A DNA stretch of 64,000 nucleotides from Heliopora coerulea (Eukaryota > Cnidaria > Anthozoa > Scleralcyonacea > Helioporidae). The stretch covers positions 473,001-537,000 of the forward strand of contig JASJOG010000143.1 of NCBI GenBank assembly GCA_030142905.1, given 5' to 3'. How positions within the stretch are numbered: the stretch's first letter is position 1; every line of letters starts with the position of its first letter. Under the pieces are notes generated by a model, which was not told where the DNA came from, searched no databases, and was given only the letters and a program-made list of their open reading frames with translations. The translations under genes and the position numbers were made by a program. Shown here in pieces: positions 21,940 through 34,600 of the stretch.

Positions 21940-22477
21940 GTGAGAAAAATTTCATGTCCTTTTCACTGATATCATTTCAATGACAATAGTACAGTACAGT
22001 ACATTCATTGTAAAGGGATGAAAGTTTCTCAAGTCAAGGATAGCTGTGTGAAAATAACTAAAAATAAATCAATATATAAAATAATGTAATTTTATCACTT
22101 CCTTTGTTTCCTGAGAGTTTATTTTGTTGTTAGGTTTGAAAATTGCACACTAAAAATCAATTTTTATGGTGCATGCACAGTATGGATTTGTATATTATTT
22201 ACAATGATTTGTTTAAATTTTTTAACTAAGACATCATTTAATTACTTAAATATAGATTTTAAAGATGACAAAATCTTCTGTATGTGGATTAGCTTGAGAT
22301 AATATTGATCCAAACACACAGGTATGGAGTTTTTATTCCATGTTGTGGCAGCTACTAAGTATAGAAGTGTTCTTCTGATTAAGTTAAAAGCAGTTACTGC
22401 ATATTATTTTTAAGTGCATTGTGGACATTACACCAAAAAAACCCAAGTGTTCAAGTCATCTACTTCATAATACCCCT

Positions 22478-22730
22478 ACTCCCAAGCTATTCTGTCAGAA
22501 AAACTTTTCTGAGTCCCTGATGGGAATCCAACCTGTAACCTTCTGATTGCCAGTGAGATGCTCAAACCATTGAGCTACACAGACTCAGATGGTGAGCGAA
22601 GGTTACATTTATGTACTAGTTAGTACAGATGCTATCTATACCAGCTTTCTATCTATATAAGCTATATATCTATACCTGATTCCCATCTGGGACTCAGAAA
22701 AGTTTTTCTGACAGAATAGCTTGAGAGCGT
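22478..22730. repeat. SINE family A copy with inverted partner
   Basis: A diverged minus-strand tRNA-like head (22511-22586; B box complement near 22530) has its outer end repeated in inverse: AGCTATTCTGTCAGAAAAAC at 22478 against GTTTTTCTGACAGAATAGCT at about 22702. The two halves make a foldback like those at 29.9-31.3 and 37.4-37.9 kb. Confidence 0.6.
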
Positions 22731-23035
22731 GTGTATTAAGAACATAACTACCAAGCTACCAAAATTACATCATTCATCTACTTCAATTCTAATTTCCTGT
22801 GAAATGGAAAAATTTTCAGAGGTCACTAGTCTTTTCAAACTTGTTAATGATGAAAGTTTACTACTACTATTTTTAAAAAATGATAAACAATCCACTTTTG
22901 TAGATTCTGTAATCCAAAACATGTGTTGTGGACATTACATAAAAACTGTTGTGGACATTACAGTTTTGGGACATCCAAGCCAAAGTTATTCCAGACTTTT
23001 ATTAACAGGCAGTGATGACATTAGTCTGTATTCAG
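22730..23035. other. Open stretch without recognised domain
   Basis: A plus-strand open frame (22729-23109) runs into the pogo-like TIR, so it is unlikely to be a complete gene; no domain seen. Confidence 0.3.
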
Positions 23036-23901
23036 TGTACAGTGAACTCTCTCTAAGGCAGACACTCTCGAGACCAAATTTAGTGTCCGCCTTAGAAAAA
23101 GCTGAATAACCTGACACCCAAACCTCAAAACTAAAACCAGAATTTTATACTTGTGCAGAGTACAAGGATATGGGTTAACCTTAACAAAACCCCTTTGTAT
23201 CGCTTGTTATTGGGGAACTTAATCTCTATGACGCAGGCCTAAAAACAAAAGATTGTTTTATACAATACAAAAAAAAAATGAATAATCTGAAGTTCTAGAA
23301 TGAATTAATCATAAAACTCTCTTAAAGTCATTTACGATAGAAACTGTATAATCAGAGATCGTTTTTGCTTCGCGAGTCTGGCATCTTGTAGGCGCTGTGA
23401 TATCTTCATTAAATCTAAGACCGTATCCTCATCTTTTAGCAGCGAGGATGCGAAGCGCTGTAAGTCGTCCATAATCGTTATGGCTTCTGCAGTCGACTTG
23501 ATGATACTCTCGACAGGTTTGATGTCTACTTCTTCCTGGTCACTCAACGTGCCACTGTCTTCTACTAGTACTTCTTTAGAAGCTGGCTCATCTGCATCGG
23601 CTGTGCAAAAAGAAAGAGCTTCGTCGCCCAGAGCTTCCTGCCAATCCACTGTGGAAGCGTTTACTGGGGTTGCTGATGTCGGAACCTCTTAGGTCATTTA
23701 GCGCTAGTACTGCCCTTTGGTAAAATTTCGTAAACATCTCCTGTCCGCTTTGAGAGGTATTTTGAACCAAAACGCTGGGAAAAAAGTGTCCGCGTCCGCC
23801 TTAGACAGAGTTGATTCACAGAGAAACAAGCGTGATACTGCAGGGACCAAATTTTGTGTCCGCCTTAGAGGGGTGTCCGCTTAGAGAGAGTTCACTGTAT
23901 T
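23036..23901 (-). mobile_element. Pogo/Tigger-like DNA transposon, internally deleted
   Basis: Terminal inverted repeats TACAGTGAACTCTCTCTAAG at both ends, each bordered by TA, the target expected for the Tc1-mariner/pogo group. Subterminal GTGTCCGCCTTAGA blocks are also inverted. At about 860 bp it is too short for a full transposase and keeps only its C-terminal part on the minus strand. Confidence 0.8.
23332..23770 (-). pseudogene. C-terminal remnant of a pogo/Tigger-like transposase
   Basis: Two overlapping minus-strand frames joined by a frameshift near 23600-23650. The text is acidic (SDQEEVDIKPVES) then helical (IMDDLQRFASSLL) and ends in a basic tail with QKRSLIIQFLS, which is the layout of Tigger/jerky transposase C termini that end in a TITDFF-like motif. 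The helix-turn-helix and DDE core are missing, so no activity is possible. Confidence 0.65.
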
Positions 23902-23904
23902 CAG

Positions 23905-25115
23905 AAATACAAAGGTTTTGATAGCTTTTGAAGGAGGTCAGCTTATAGGACCTGAGTAGCTAAAAAGTTTGGCAAACAGTTCTGCTGTTAAATCACAAGA
24001 CAAGTGGCTGACAAATTTTTTTGTTGATGAGTACATAAAGCTGATTCTTCAGTCTACCAGTCATGAGAAGAATATTAAAGTGAGTACTGTTTCATGGCAG
24101 ATCTTCGAAAAGAACAAAAGCTGTCAAATTGGATTTCCGGACCTGTGTGCTTAATTGACCAGTACACTTAAGTATTTGAAAGAGCGCAATTGGTCGTACA
24201 TCTTACGTGTGAGATTAAAATTTCAAAAACGATAGAAAACAAGATTATCAAAACAAGACTCACGACCACATTTTACTTGTGGTTAGAGCAACCAACTGAC
24301 GTGGAAGTGATGGCCCTCTTAGGGAAGGACGAAAACAGTGCCTTCAGCGCGAACTGAACTATTTCCCGTGTATTTCCCCAACCATACGGGCTCTTATAAT
24401 GTACTGCTATTTCAGGTGGTCGACATAAAAAAATAAACTCGAGAAGTCGGGGTAGTGCCCTGGGTATGGATTCCTGAATATGACAGACCGTTTCGTGGCG
24501 TACAATGACTTTCTTTTTGATTTGCCAAAACCCTTAGTTAGAACAATTGGTATGTTCTACTGTCATAAGGAAAATTGAAATTAAACAACGTCGAGAATAT
24601 TGAGGTTGTAGTTGCCATATGTGACGTATGCGTGTGACATAGACCGAAAAGAGATGACATTAGGTAAAGGGTGACTACAGTTGCCTTAAAGATATCACGC
24701 TATCTGTGTTAACACCATACCAAATGAGGAAAGTAGATCTGAAACTTTGGCATGTTATACTCTGTTCTCACTGAAACTATTATAGTAATATATTTGGTCG
24801 CATAACATGACAAGACATAGCAATGCGTTATTGACTTTACTTTGTATTCTACATGCATCTCATATCAAGGCAAAGAACGTAGGCGATTCTCGAGTTTCTT
24901 ATCTCTTAGCCGTCGCATGCACGTTTCTGGCGCCTGAAAAATCCTGGATGAATCAAAATGTTAATTATAAAATTAGAGTAATACAGCTTGTACAATGCGT
25001 GTTAAGGAATCAGAAGCGACAAGGTGTTTCACTTTCTGGGCTTATATGTCCTCCCTTGTTTTCTTGTTCAAGTGAGGCCTAACATTCAAAGTTCAAACAC
25101 CGTGCTCATGTAGAG
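23905..25115. other. No gene seen
   Basis: Short frames at 23969-24154 and 24807-25082 lack recognisable domains; the second begins with a hydrophobic, leucine-rich stretch and could be an orphan exon. Confidence 0.35.
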
Positions 25116-25117
25116 AA

Positions 25118-25805
25118 ATACTTATTTTTAACCCGAAAAGGAAATGTAACCAAAAACTCTGTAACAGTAGTGTTCCATATCTTTATCGAACCGGTCTTAT
25201 GCTATTACTTTATTTTTATGTCCATTTGAGTCGTGTAGCAGTCACCAGTGTCTTCATGAAAAGTAATATACCCTAAGATAGTTTGTCATCTTAGTCGCTG
25301 TTGGATTACGTCCATTATCCAGCTGTCAGATGATAAATACTTGAGATAAACAAGTTTAGATTTACGGGAGCACTGGGTGGATCTCTGCGAAGACAATCGA
25401 AAAACGCGTCTTATTGGACAGAATTTCATTATTCCTGATTGGCTGTCATTTATCCAGTGAAGTGCGTATAGTGAAATATATATCTTTAACCCGCAAGGGA
25501 AATTTAACCAAAAACTCTATAACATTACTGTTCCATATCTTTATCAAACCGGTATTATGCATGTTACTTTATTTTTATATCCAGCTGAGTCTTGGAGCAG
25601 TCATCGGTGTCTCCTAGTAATATACCCTAAGATAGTAGGTCATGTTAGTCGCAGTTGGATTAGGTCCATTATCCAGCTCCCAGATGATAAATACTTCAGA
25701 TAAACAGGTTTAGAATTAAGGAAGCACTTAGTGGAACTCTGCGAAGACAGTCGAAAAATGTATCTGATTGGACAGAATTTTATTTACCCTGACTGGCTGT
25801 GGCTG
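25118..25805 (+). repeat. Direct duplication of about 330 bp
   Basis: Copy 1 (about 25118-25450) and copy 2 (about 25481-25805) share, in order, CCATATCTTTATC, AATATACCCTAAGATAGT, GTCCATTATCCAGCT, GATGATAAATACTT, TCTGCGAAGACA and TTGGACAGAATTT. The offset is about 360 bp. They are clearly diverged, so the duplication is old. It lies upstream of the plus-strand gene at 26.5 kb. Confidence 0.75.
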
Positions 25806-26484
25806 AGCCAGTGAAGCAGCCCAAAGAGTTCGTATGCAAAGGATATTAAATTCCAGAACAACTTTAGAAAATGAAACTACATAAAGTATTAGGCAACGAA
25901 AATGATCGTCTTGTTGAAAGAGTAAATATTGCGAATGAAGTACTTCTATATATTACAAAAATTCGTAGTTTATGTCGACCATCTTTGCTAATCGGAAACC
26001 TCGTTTGATGGAAACTAAGTTTACCTTGACAGGTTGGGTTATATAAGGAAGCTCACTGTGGAGGGAAAGTTCAAATTCAAGACTTCGTTTGTCGAACGAA
26101 TTCATCCTGAAGCATGCTTCGGTGGAACGGTTTTGGCGCTTTAATTGTGTATTTCCTCTTGGCGTACATACTCGTAATTGACTCATTGTTTTTGAATTCA
26201 TGGGATGGAAACCCGGTAATAATTTCAAATTATCAGATATTTGTTTTGCATCTGATAGTCTGTGTTAGTTATACAATATAGACATTCTCCCTTGTCGTCG
26301 TGGTCTTAGCATTTTGTTTGATCTCATATTCTGTGTATAGAATGATAAAAGCGATCGGATTCCATTCGTCAAAAACAATTCCAAACGAAAATCCAAAGCG
26401 ACTAAGACGAATGTAACTTTTTTCTTAATTAATTATTGTCCGAAAATTTTTCCCGCAATAATTACGTTATCTTTTGACCTTTAG

Positions 26485-29400
26485 GTTTGCAGCGGTGACG
26501 ACTGGAATTGTACATGTTTAGAAAAGTGTTGTTGTTTGGAGACTGCCATAGAAGACGTTGAAAGGATTGAAATCGAAACAAAATCCGTAAGTGCAGAACA
26601 GTTAGAAGTTGCTAATGCGACAGTATTTAATTTAGCTCACAATGACACTGAAGTATCGTCTTGCTTCCACAGTTAAACAAGTCATGCTGTGAAATAGACG
26701 ATGAAGAAAGAAACGATCCTTATGAATTTACCCATCCTTTCTCAAACATTTTGCAGCAGTTCTGGCATGATAAGCATGTAGATCACTTGAATGTCTTTCA
26801 TTTATACTATTACCGTAAACTGTTTGAATATTCTGTTTGTGAACTGGATAGTTCGCCAAGAGCTGTGATATGCTAATGCTGCTATTTAATCACATTCAGG
26901 GGCGGACCCAAGGGGGTTAGGGGGTTTAACCTCCTCCCCCCCCCCCCTTCAGCCACAAAATAATGTGGGGATTTTTTGCCATAATCTCCATGTTTATATA
27001 ATAAACATGACTTACATCTTTTTTCTTTAATTGTGCACCTTACGTAAGTGATAAAGGAACCACCTCCTTTAAAAAGCTAGAATAACTAGAAGCCTGGTTG
27101 ACCACACCCCCTTCTCAAAAAACCTGGAACCCCAACTGGCCTGGCAAACCCCCCGTTTCAAAAATTCCTAGATCCGCCCCTGATATTACATCTTGTTTTA
27201 CTTTTGCAGATAAGAGAAACACGAACGCACTCAAAAAGAAATGGTGAGTAACTTGTTGACTATCTTGAAAACATGTAGAGGAGTATCTTGATAACCAAGG
27301 ACAAACTCTTTTATATATTGGTCTTTTTGTTTTTATCATGATTTTGCTAAAACATGTAATTGAAAACATAAGTTGTATCTGAAAACAGTTTTGTTTTCGT
27401 CCCGAGTTTCTTTGTGCAGATTCACAATCGTCAGCATTTATCGAAAGCAAAATGTCAGTGGATAAAATCCTATTTAACAATTAGATTATGAGCTCGAGAT
27501 TTCTATGAGATGATAGTTAACGAGGATGAAGCCCTAGTCAACTATCACCTCATAGAAATCGAGAGCGAATAATCTAATTGTTTTAGAAGAAACACACTTT
27601 GCAAAAAGCATTTTTCATCTTCTCTGGGGTTGCACTTTCAGGTTAGCAATCTATTTCGTCTTTAGAAACTTCACAAAACCGAGAGGCGGAAGCCATTTTC
27701 GCTACTCGCTATCTATCGACGAATAGATGGCGAGTAGAGTGGCCAATCAGAATGCAGCATTTGCATTAGTACTCGACTAAGTTTCTACTAACAGGGACTA
27801 GAGTGCAATGTTGTCGTAATGGATGTCTGGACGATATATCTTTGTAGCCCATAAACGAACAACGGTCTTGTTTTTGGCGTAAGAGCTATGCTGAGCATAC
27901 TTGCTACCTTGATGCCATAATAGAGCAATCCGAACTTGGACGGAAAGCACGTAAAGGTGGAAAGGGACCAAGTGAGAAAAGGTTGACGTTTAATGGTTTT
28001 GGAATATTCGTCAATGCCTGGTGCGCAATATGTGGAATATCAAGGTGATGGTGAGAATCTTTTCCAACTGGTACTTTTTTGCATTAGTTTTAGTTTGTCA
28101 GCGCTAATATAACGCATATACAGTTCATGTAAAATTAATTAAAGTAAAATATATGTTGTTTATGAGCGCGTGACGGGGTTCAAACCCTTAAACTTCAGTT
28201 TGTGGGTGAGACACTAACCATTGAGCCACTGATACACACGGTGGTGGCGGAGAGGATATATGTACTGGATTTTCTGAATGTCGTGTTAACATTATACAAT
28301 TTCATTTATTCATAAAAATAATGCAAAACAACCATCACGTCCATTGGCAATCACTTAAACATTGATGCTACCGTTTAAGCCACGAACATATCCATCAATC
28401 AAATCAGCATTAATAAACATTGTTCTTCATCTCAGTTTCGGTAGGTCAATGGTTATAGTATCCCATCGTTAACCAGAAAGTGACGGGTTCGAACCATATT
28501 TGGAGCTCAGAAACATTTTATGGGGATTAAACCTTGAGGATGGTTCGCGTATTGCCTTTCATTCCTGCAAACTGTGAAGTATTAATGCACAGCTCTGACA
28601 ACAAACGTAGCATGAAATGTACGTTATTTATATAATTATGCTTCCGAACATAAGACTAAACACTTGTCTGTGCCCGCTGTTCCTTTGCTAGTTAGCTGTG
28701 CTAGGCGCTATCCTTATATATGTATATTTAGTATCTTTGAGCGTCGTCAATCTCTCTTGGAAAACGGGACAGAAGGTGATATTCGTCGTCGCAGAAGGTC
28801 GCACAAGTACGAAATGGCGAAATTATGGTTCACTAGATTTTCAAGGTTTGCCGACTCAATACCGAACTCCGACGTCAAATGCCTGCCCTCTTGCCTGACA
28901 AAGCTCTTCATCTACAATATATACGTTGACCAAATGAAAGGACAAAAGAAGCTCTCCCGCACCCAATTTATTTATGACATGTGGAAAACCTGTTTCCCAT
29001 ACGTCTGTATACCAAAGGTGTAGTTATGTTTCACACGCCTACTGTATTCTTTTTTCAGCCTTTACTTGTACAGTGCAAGTTTTGAATCCTACTCTTCTAA
29101 AGATTTTACATCTGATACCCTTGTCCATTTGCAAATTTAAACGATATATTTTATTTTCCCTCTAGCAAAGTCGTTTTACCAAATGTACCATCTGCGTTCA
29201 TCTGAAAGAAAAGCTGCAAAACACACGCATTTCCAATAATGACAGTAATCGATACACTTTGACGAGGAAAGTTCACATCATGCAACAGATGTAAGTGTTA
29301 CTAGGTTTATATATTTCAAAAACTCATTTTAAATTGATCAGGAAAATCCAAGAGAAAATTCATGTGTCAACAGGTCCACAACGTTTTATGTGCACATAAA

Positions 29401-31665
29401 ATTTGTCAATCCAAAAATCAATAATAAATAGCTATAATTTTCATAACGTGACTAGATTTTTTCCCCTTTTTATGTCATAAGGGGTGAAAGAGAGAAAGAT
29501 TACAAGCACGGGTTAAAGGCCAAGCAAAATCCCTCAAAATATTTGTCTTTAATAATCGATAGCATGAATCAATCAAAGCATAATCTGCCCCATTTTAATA
29601 TAACAACTAAGGTAAATCACAAGAGGAGATGACGGCCGGCTTAGACATGGGATGAAAGCGATACGAATGTTCTTTAATTATTATGCAAAAGAGCCATCCC
29701 TTAATGATAGCGCTGCTTCAGAACAGCTTGTAAATCGTATTAAATATCGCAGTTTATATCCCTCACTCCAATGGTAAACCATTCTCCTTCGAATAGCCAT
29801 GTCACACTACTGTTTGTTTTCTTGTGTCAGAACTGCAAAAGGTTTGCCCGCATGCTTATAGCTAGTGCCAGCACAACTATGATCGAGGTAGATGAACGAT
29901 CTTCAAGCTCGATACTCAGAAAATGATTTCTGAGCCCCAGACGGGGATCGAACCCGCAACCTTCTGATGACCGGTTAGACGCTCTAGCCATTGACGCTCT
30001 CGTAGGTATGTCTTACAGGATGTGAAGCAAAAGTGTAACCAAAAACCAATCAGATGCAGGTGCTGAAAAGACTATATGATATATTTTAAGTTTAATTTAT
30101 ACCTCGGTTTCCTCCGTTTGTTTTTCCACAGTCGGGAATAGCTGTGGGCAAACTGTGCATCAGCGATAGTTCAATAATAATGATTGAAACAGTTATTAAT
30201 ATATAGTGGCTTCCGCTTAGATCGCACATATATATCGAATTTGCACCGTAGCTCACCATCTGAGCCTCAATAGCTCAATAATTAGAGCGTCTAACCGGTC
30301 GTCAGAAGGTTGCGGGTTCAATCCCCGTCTGGGGCTCAGAAATCATTTTCTGAGTATCGAGCTTGAAGATCGTTCATCTACCTCAATATATCCAAGCTCT
30401 CACGTCTTCTCAAACATCAAACTACAATTATGATCATTGATCGTTTATCTTACGTTGGTTATAAAATGATTTCATACCTTATGAAACATGTTAGTACACC
30501 ATTGTCTATGGTTTTAATTTTGAAATAGGTTGACAGCACGGCGTCTCGGCTGAAAACGCATGCCACCGGTGTTTTGGGAAATGCTCGTTCAATTGCTTGT
30601 GCGTTCATCGATACTTGTCAATGGCCTCATAATTCCAACTTGACTCTAAACATACTCTGGAGGACTCTGGTATATTTTCAGAACAAGGTAGGCCATAGGT
30701 ACATTTCATGCCTGTTTAAGTGCACTTCATTAATGGGGAATGCATGTCGTAGTAAAGATATCGAAACAGTGTTTATGTGGTAAAGAAACACACTTTAGTC
30801 TGTAGATCTTCATGATTAGTAGTCTACATTTTCATAGCTGGGAAAACTTCCGCCTATATTGTAGCTCCAAATAGATAACTGCTATCGCGAATGCAAGAAT
30901 AAGTATGAAGGTAGATGAACGGTCTTCAAGCTCGATACTCAGAAAATGATTTCTGAGCCCCAGACGGGGATTGAACCTGCAACCTTCTGACGACCGGTTA
31001 GACGCTCTAACCATTGAGCACCGAGACTCAGATGGTGAGCTACGGTGCAAATTCGATATATATGTGCGACCTAAGCGGAAGCCACTATATATTAATAACT
31101 GTTTCAATCATTATTATTGAACTATCGCTGATGCACAGTTTGCCCACAGCTATTCCCGACTGTGGAAAAACAAACGGAGGAAACTGAGGTATAAATTAAA
31201 CTTAAAATATATCATATAGTCTTTTCAGCACCTGCATCTTGATTGGTTTTTGGTTACACTTTTGCTTCACATCCTGTAAGACATACCTATGAGATTTTTC
31301 ACGGATCACAAATGAATCCGCAAAACCGCAAAGCGGACAAAGAAAGGGTGACTAATAGTATGCGTCTGTTGTAGCATTTACACGGGCCTTTAGCTGTTGG
31401 TTATCTCTTGAATGGAGTCTTACATGTTCGGAGTGAATCTTCATTGTCGTAAATATATATACGGAATCGAACGTATTCGACGCGGAGAAAATCGTGACTA
31501 AAGTATGTTTTCATTATTTCAAAATTCTGATAAGTCACTTTTCTGTTAAACTAGGTTACTGTGGATAAAAGGAAGGCAGGAAAAAGGAAGAGAAACGACG
31601 AAAGGAATAACGCTGGTCATACAACAAATCTGAACAATCGTGCGAGAAAAAACAATTTGTCATAG
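26485..31665 (+). CDS. Multi-exon gene of a cnidarian family resembling DUF7869-type proteins; in-frame stop
   Basis: Exons with matching phases: 26485-26586 (Cys-rich, DDWNCTCLEKCCCLE; link provisional), 27210-27243, 27795-28044 (CCRNGCLDD ... VNAWCAICGIS), 28732-29017 (LPSCLTK, then MWKTCFPYVCIPK), 29166-29290 (RFTKCTICVHLKEKL, zinc-like C-x2-C), 29482-29611 (SLIIDSMNQSKHNLPHF) and 30529-30687 (CQWPHNSNLTLNIL). A possible last exon is 31555-31665 (basic, ends in TAG). The order IPK / FTKC..C / IIDxMxQ / WPHxSN matches a large family I recall from coral and Nematostella models, thought to be transposase-derived; the DUF7869 name is from memory. A TAG at 27845-27847 breaks the third exon. The second half of the conserved domain is not seen; SINEs occupy the place where it would be expected. 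Function unknown. Confidence 0.7.
26673..26876 (+). CDS. Possible alternative terminal exon
   Basis: Follows a CTTCCACAG acceptor and is open in phase 0 to a TAA, reading LNKSCCEIDDEE and then an aromatic-rich segment. It could be an alternative 3' end after the exon at 26485-26586, or a chance open frame. No domain recognised. Confidence 0.35.
   Translation, partial: LNKSCCEIDDEERNDPYEFTHPFSNILQQFWHDKHVDHLNVFHLYYYRKLFEYSVCELDSSPRAVIC
26897..27182. mobile_element. hAT-type MITE
   Basis: Ends are CAGGGGCGGACCCAAG and its near-complement CCTAGATCCGCCCCTG, the CAGGGGCGGA terminus common in hAT-derived MITEs. Internal C-rich and T-rich runs. It lies in an intron of the multi-exon gene. No clean 8-bp target duplication is visible. 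Confidence 0.7.
27476..27581. repeat. Foldback with 43-bp arms
   Basis: AACAATTAGATTATGAGCTC onward is repeated in inverse ending in GAATAATCTAATTGTT, with only about 17 bp between arms. A strong hairpin in the intron before the third exon. Confidence 0.75.
28168..28241 (-). repeat. tRNA-derived SINE head, diverged
   Basis: The minus strand has AGTGGCTCAATGGTTAGTG (A box) and GGGTTTGAACCCC (B box) at tRNA spacing. The rest of a cloverleaf is poor. Confidence 0.6.
28432..28509 (+). repeat. tRNA-derived SINE head, diverged family A
   Basis: CGGTAGGTCAATGGTTATAG and GGGTTCGAACC at A/B box spacing, ending in GGAGCTCAG like the family A head. Confidence 0.6.
29885..29998 (-). repeat. SINE family A fragment
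   Basis: Minus-strand head with B box complement GGGGATCGAACCCGC; the 5' edge breaks off at about 29998, where it runs directly into the inverted repeat that starts at 30003. Confidence 0.7.
30003..30390 (+). repeat. Left arm of a 385-bp inverted repeat with SINE head
   Basis: Contains the family A tRNA-like head at 30262-30337 (plus) and its tail AAGATCGTTCATCTAC. From TAGGTATGTCTTACAGGATG to GTTCATCTAC the sequence is the reverse complement of 30905-31292 with few differences. The exon 30529-30687 lies between the arms. Confidence 0.8.
30905..31292 (-). repeat. Right arm of the 385-bp inverted repeat
   Basis: Minus-strand family A head at 30955-31029, then GCGGAAGCCACTATATATTA and the rest of the left arm in inverse, ending CATCCTGTAAGACATACCTA. 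Similarity to the left arm is high, so the duplication is young. Confidence 0.8.
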
Positions 31666-31669
31666 CAAA

Positions 31670-34600
31670 TATCTCTTATAAATATTGTTGGAATAGAATA
31701 ACACGACAACAATCCTGCCAATACTAAGCCTTGCTTACCTTCGACCTTCTCACGTGCACAATTAAATTTAAAACATTTTTTGCAACTCATTCTCAAATTC
31801 GGAAGATGAAAAGTTCGACGCTTGAACTGCAGGAATTGATTTGTCTGTTGACGTTTTTAGCTTACTGTGGTTTCGTAGTACTCAAATTACCTTCCAGTAG
31901 CCTCTCCCAAACATTTTTCATGTTCTTTGGCGCAATATTTTTGGCGCGAGTTTTCTCATCAGTTGGTTAATTGCCTTAAGATTTATGATCGGCAATTCAA
32001 CAAACGAAGTAATGAAGTTGAATTACATGTTGACTTCACAAACAACTTGATTCTAGTATGCGACAGTGCCAAGATCACTTGTTTGGCTTCGACTTACTCA
32101 GTTTTAACCAAACTTCACTTTGTGGGAAGTCAAATTATATCTTAGCGACATTCAAGTTTGAAAGAGAAGCTCGTGAGTCAGCGAGGCAGGTAATATAACT
32201 TGTAAATCAGGTTAAGCTAGTGAAGCATCAGATATTATTTGATGCTAATCTGGTATTGAATTTAAGAAACGCGACCAAACAATAAACCAAATAGGATAAA
32301 ATCGTCTGATACCATCCATTGTGAATAAGTGCACCATGTACTCGAGACCTCTAGAAAGGCCCCTGGGCATTTGAGAAAGTAAGAGGGAATTAATGTATAA
32401 TTAAGAGTTCTATGTTTTTACAGGTAGTTTATTATATTATTTATAAAATATCAAAATCGACTAACTTTGTAAACTGCCAAGAAAGGTGAACGAAACACTG
32501 ACGTTTCGAGTGAAGGCATTTTGGTCGCAGGATATGTGGACACTTTTCCCTCCGGGGAAAGTAGAATCTCGCATTTCACTCACTCGTTCAAAACCTCAGT
32601 GTTTCATAACTTCATCTTTTATGTCCTTAAGGCAAGGAACATACTTTCCTTTTTTACATTTATGATGTATGCTTAAAGTATCTAATATCTCCAATAAAGT
32701 TGTGTTCGTATAACAAAGCTTATAAACTCAACACCGGGGCTTGTGGCCTTAGGCTAGATGGTACATTTTGTCAGTTGACTGTTTTTGCACATGCCATCAT
32801 TAATCAACTATCACAAAAATAGTCATATTGATATTGAAGTCGATAAACTCGTCCAATCTTAAACTATCTAGACGATTGGGAATTGAAAAAAGGCTAACGT
32901 AATACAGTAATCTTGAACCGCAACACCCATATACTAATAATCTTTTTAAATTTTAGCATAATATTGCGCTTAGTTTGACGGGGACAAATACAAAACCTGG
33001 ATATCTATCCGTTTATTAGAACTTGCACTCATCTTTAAGATTGATCCTTGCTTGGCGAACAATTGCACTTACAAAACTTGTTTAATATTTTATCAGATAT
33101 TACTGTAGTGATAATGCTTGATTACCAGGCGAAAACAAACTCCATGTGTTTAAAGCGACATCAAAACAAACCTAATATGTCCGTTCCTTACGTTCGAAAA
33201 CGGTGGACATTTCACGCAAGCGCCTTTCACGAAAACTCTCAACAGCCTTAAAATTCTTGTCAAATCTATCTAATTGTATTCACAACCGTGTTACCATGCG
33301 TAGTGACTCATTACGCACAGAGAGTAAGCGTTTTCATGGCCTACACAAACCACAACGCTAGTGCAACATGTTCATTTTGACACTCCACAATTGTACTAAC
33401 AAGAACGTTTAACGATACAGCTTTAGCGCTGGGATAGCATGTGCAATAATATCAGTTGAATTTAAATTTTGATATCCGTCAAACGTATTCCCCCAAGTGT
33501 GATGTGCTGCAGCAAATTTTCCATCGTTTTTAGCAGCTATTGCAACCTTACAGTTTTAGACGTTCTTCGGTACAACAGGCAGTCATGATAGATGTACTCT
33601 CAACGTCTTTAAATACAAACACGTTTTACATAAATTAACTTGCAAGGTTGACAGTCTTTTGTGAAATATGGTTTAAAGATCGTGAACAACTGAAAGTACG
33701 AGGCCTAGTAACTAAGAAACTAATGTTTAGAAAGTACACCCTTTTGTCTGAGTAAAAAAGTCAAATCTTTTTGATCAAATCTTCACTTAGGTGAAGAACC
33801 TTTTCCCTAAACGACAGCTAGAAGCGTAACAATTCTTTTTAAATCTATATAATCGTATTCACAATAGTTTTCCACGACATAATAAGTTCTAGGGAGTCAT
33901 GATAGAGACAAACCACATTACCAAGCAGCTTATTTTGAGCATTGGTTTTGCGAGTAAATTCAAAAATGGAATGCAACGTCATTTTACACATTTTCTTTCG
34001 TGATCGCAGAGCTCTCAAGAATTACAAATATACGAACTTGTGTTACAGACGTTAGACATATAGGTAAGCAAAATTTTGAGAAATTGCAATGAAAGTTGGT
34101 GCATTACCAAAAATATGGTATTGTTTCTCATCTTCGTATTTTCGGCGGTACACCAGTCAACGATATACCATTAAACATGTTGAATCACACGCTGAGTATC
34201 TTCCTGCGGCGGCGTTTCAGAGGTGGAGTGCAACTTGGTTGCACCATAATTCTTTCTCATTTCAAATTCTGCCGATCTTGTATTGCTAATGACTACATTC
34301 GCGTACCGTTCGTCCTCTAATACTAGCCACTGTTAACAGTTGAAATTTTGGATGAAATACAAACTAGAGTGTGACTTGAGATCATCTGTCATCAGTCCAA
34401 ATGAAAACACGTTTGGTATTTCCTGCCATGTTTTGTATTAAACCTCATATCGCTTCATCGAGAGGTTAAAACAAACATGTGTTAAATGCGACGTTGTAAC
34501 AAACGTAATATGTCCGTTTGTCACGTGAAACAAACTTATTCTGTCCATGCCGAATTCCTTTGGACACAATATGTTTAAAGTACGGAAAACAAGCCGGAAA

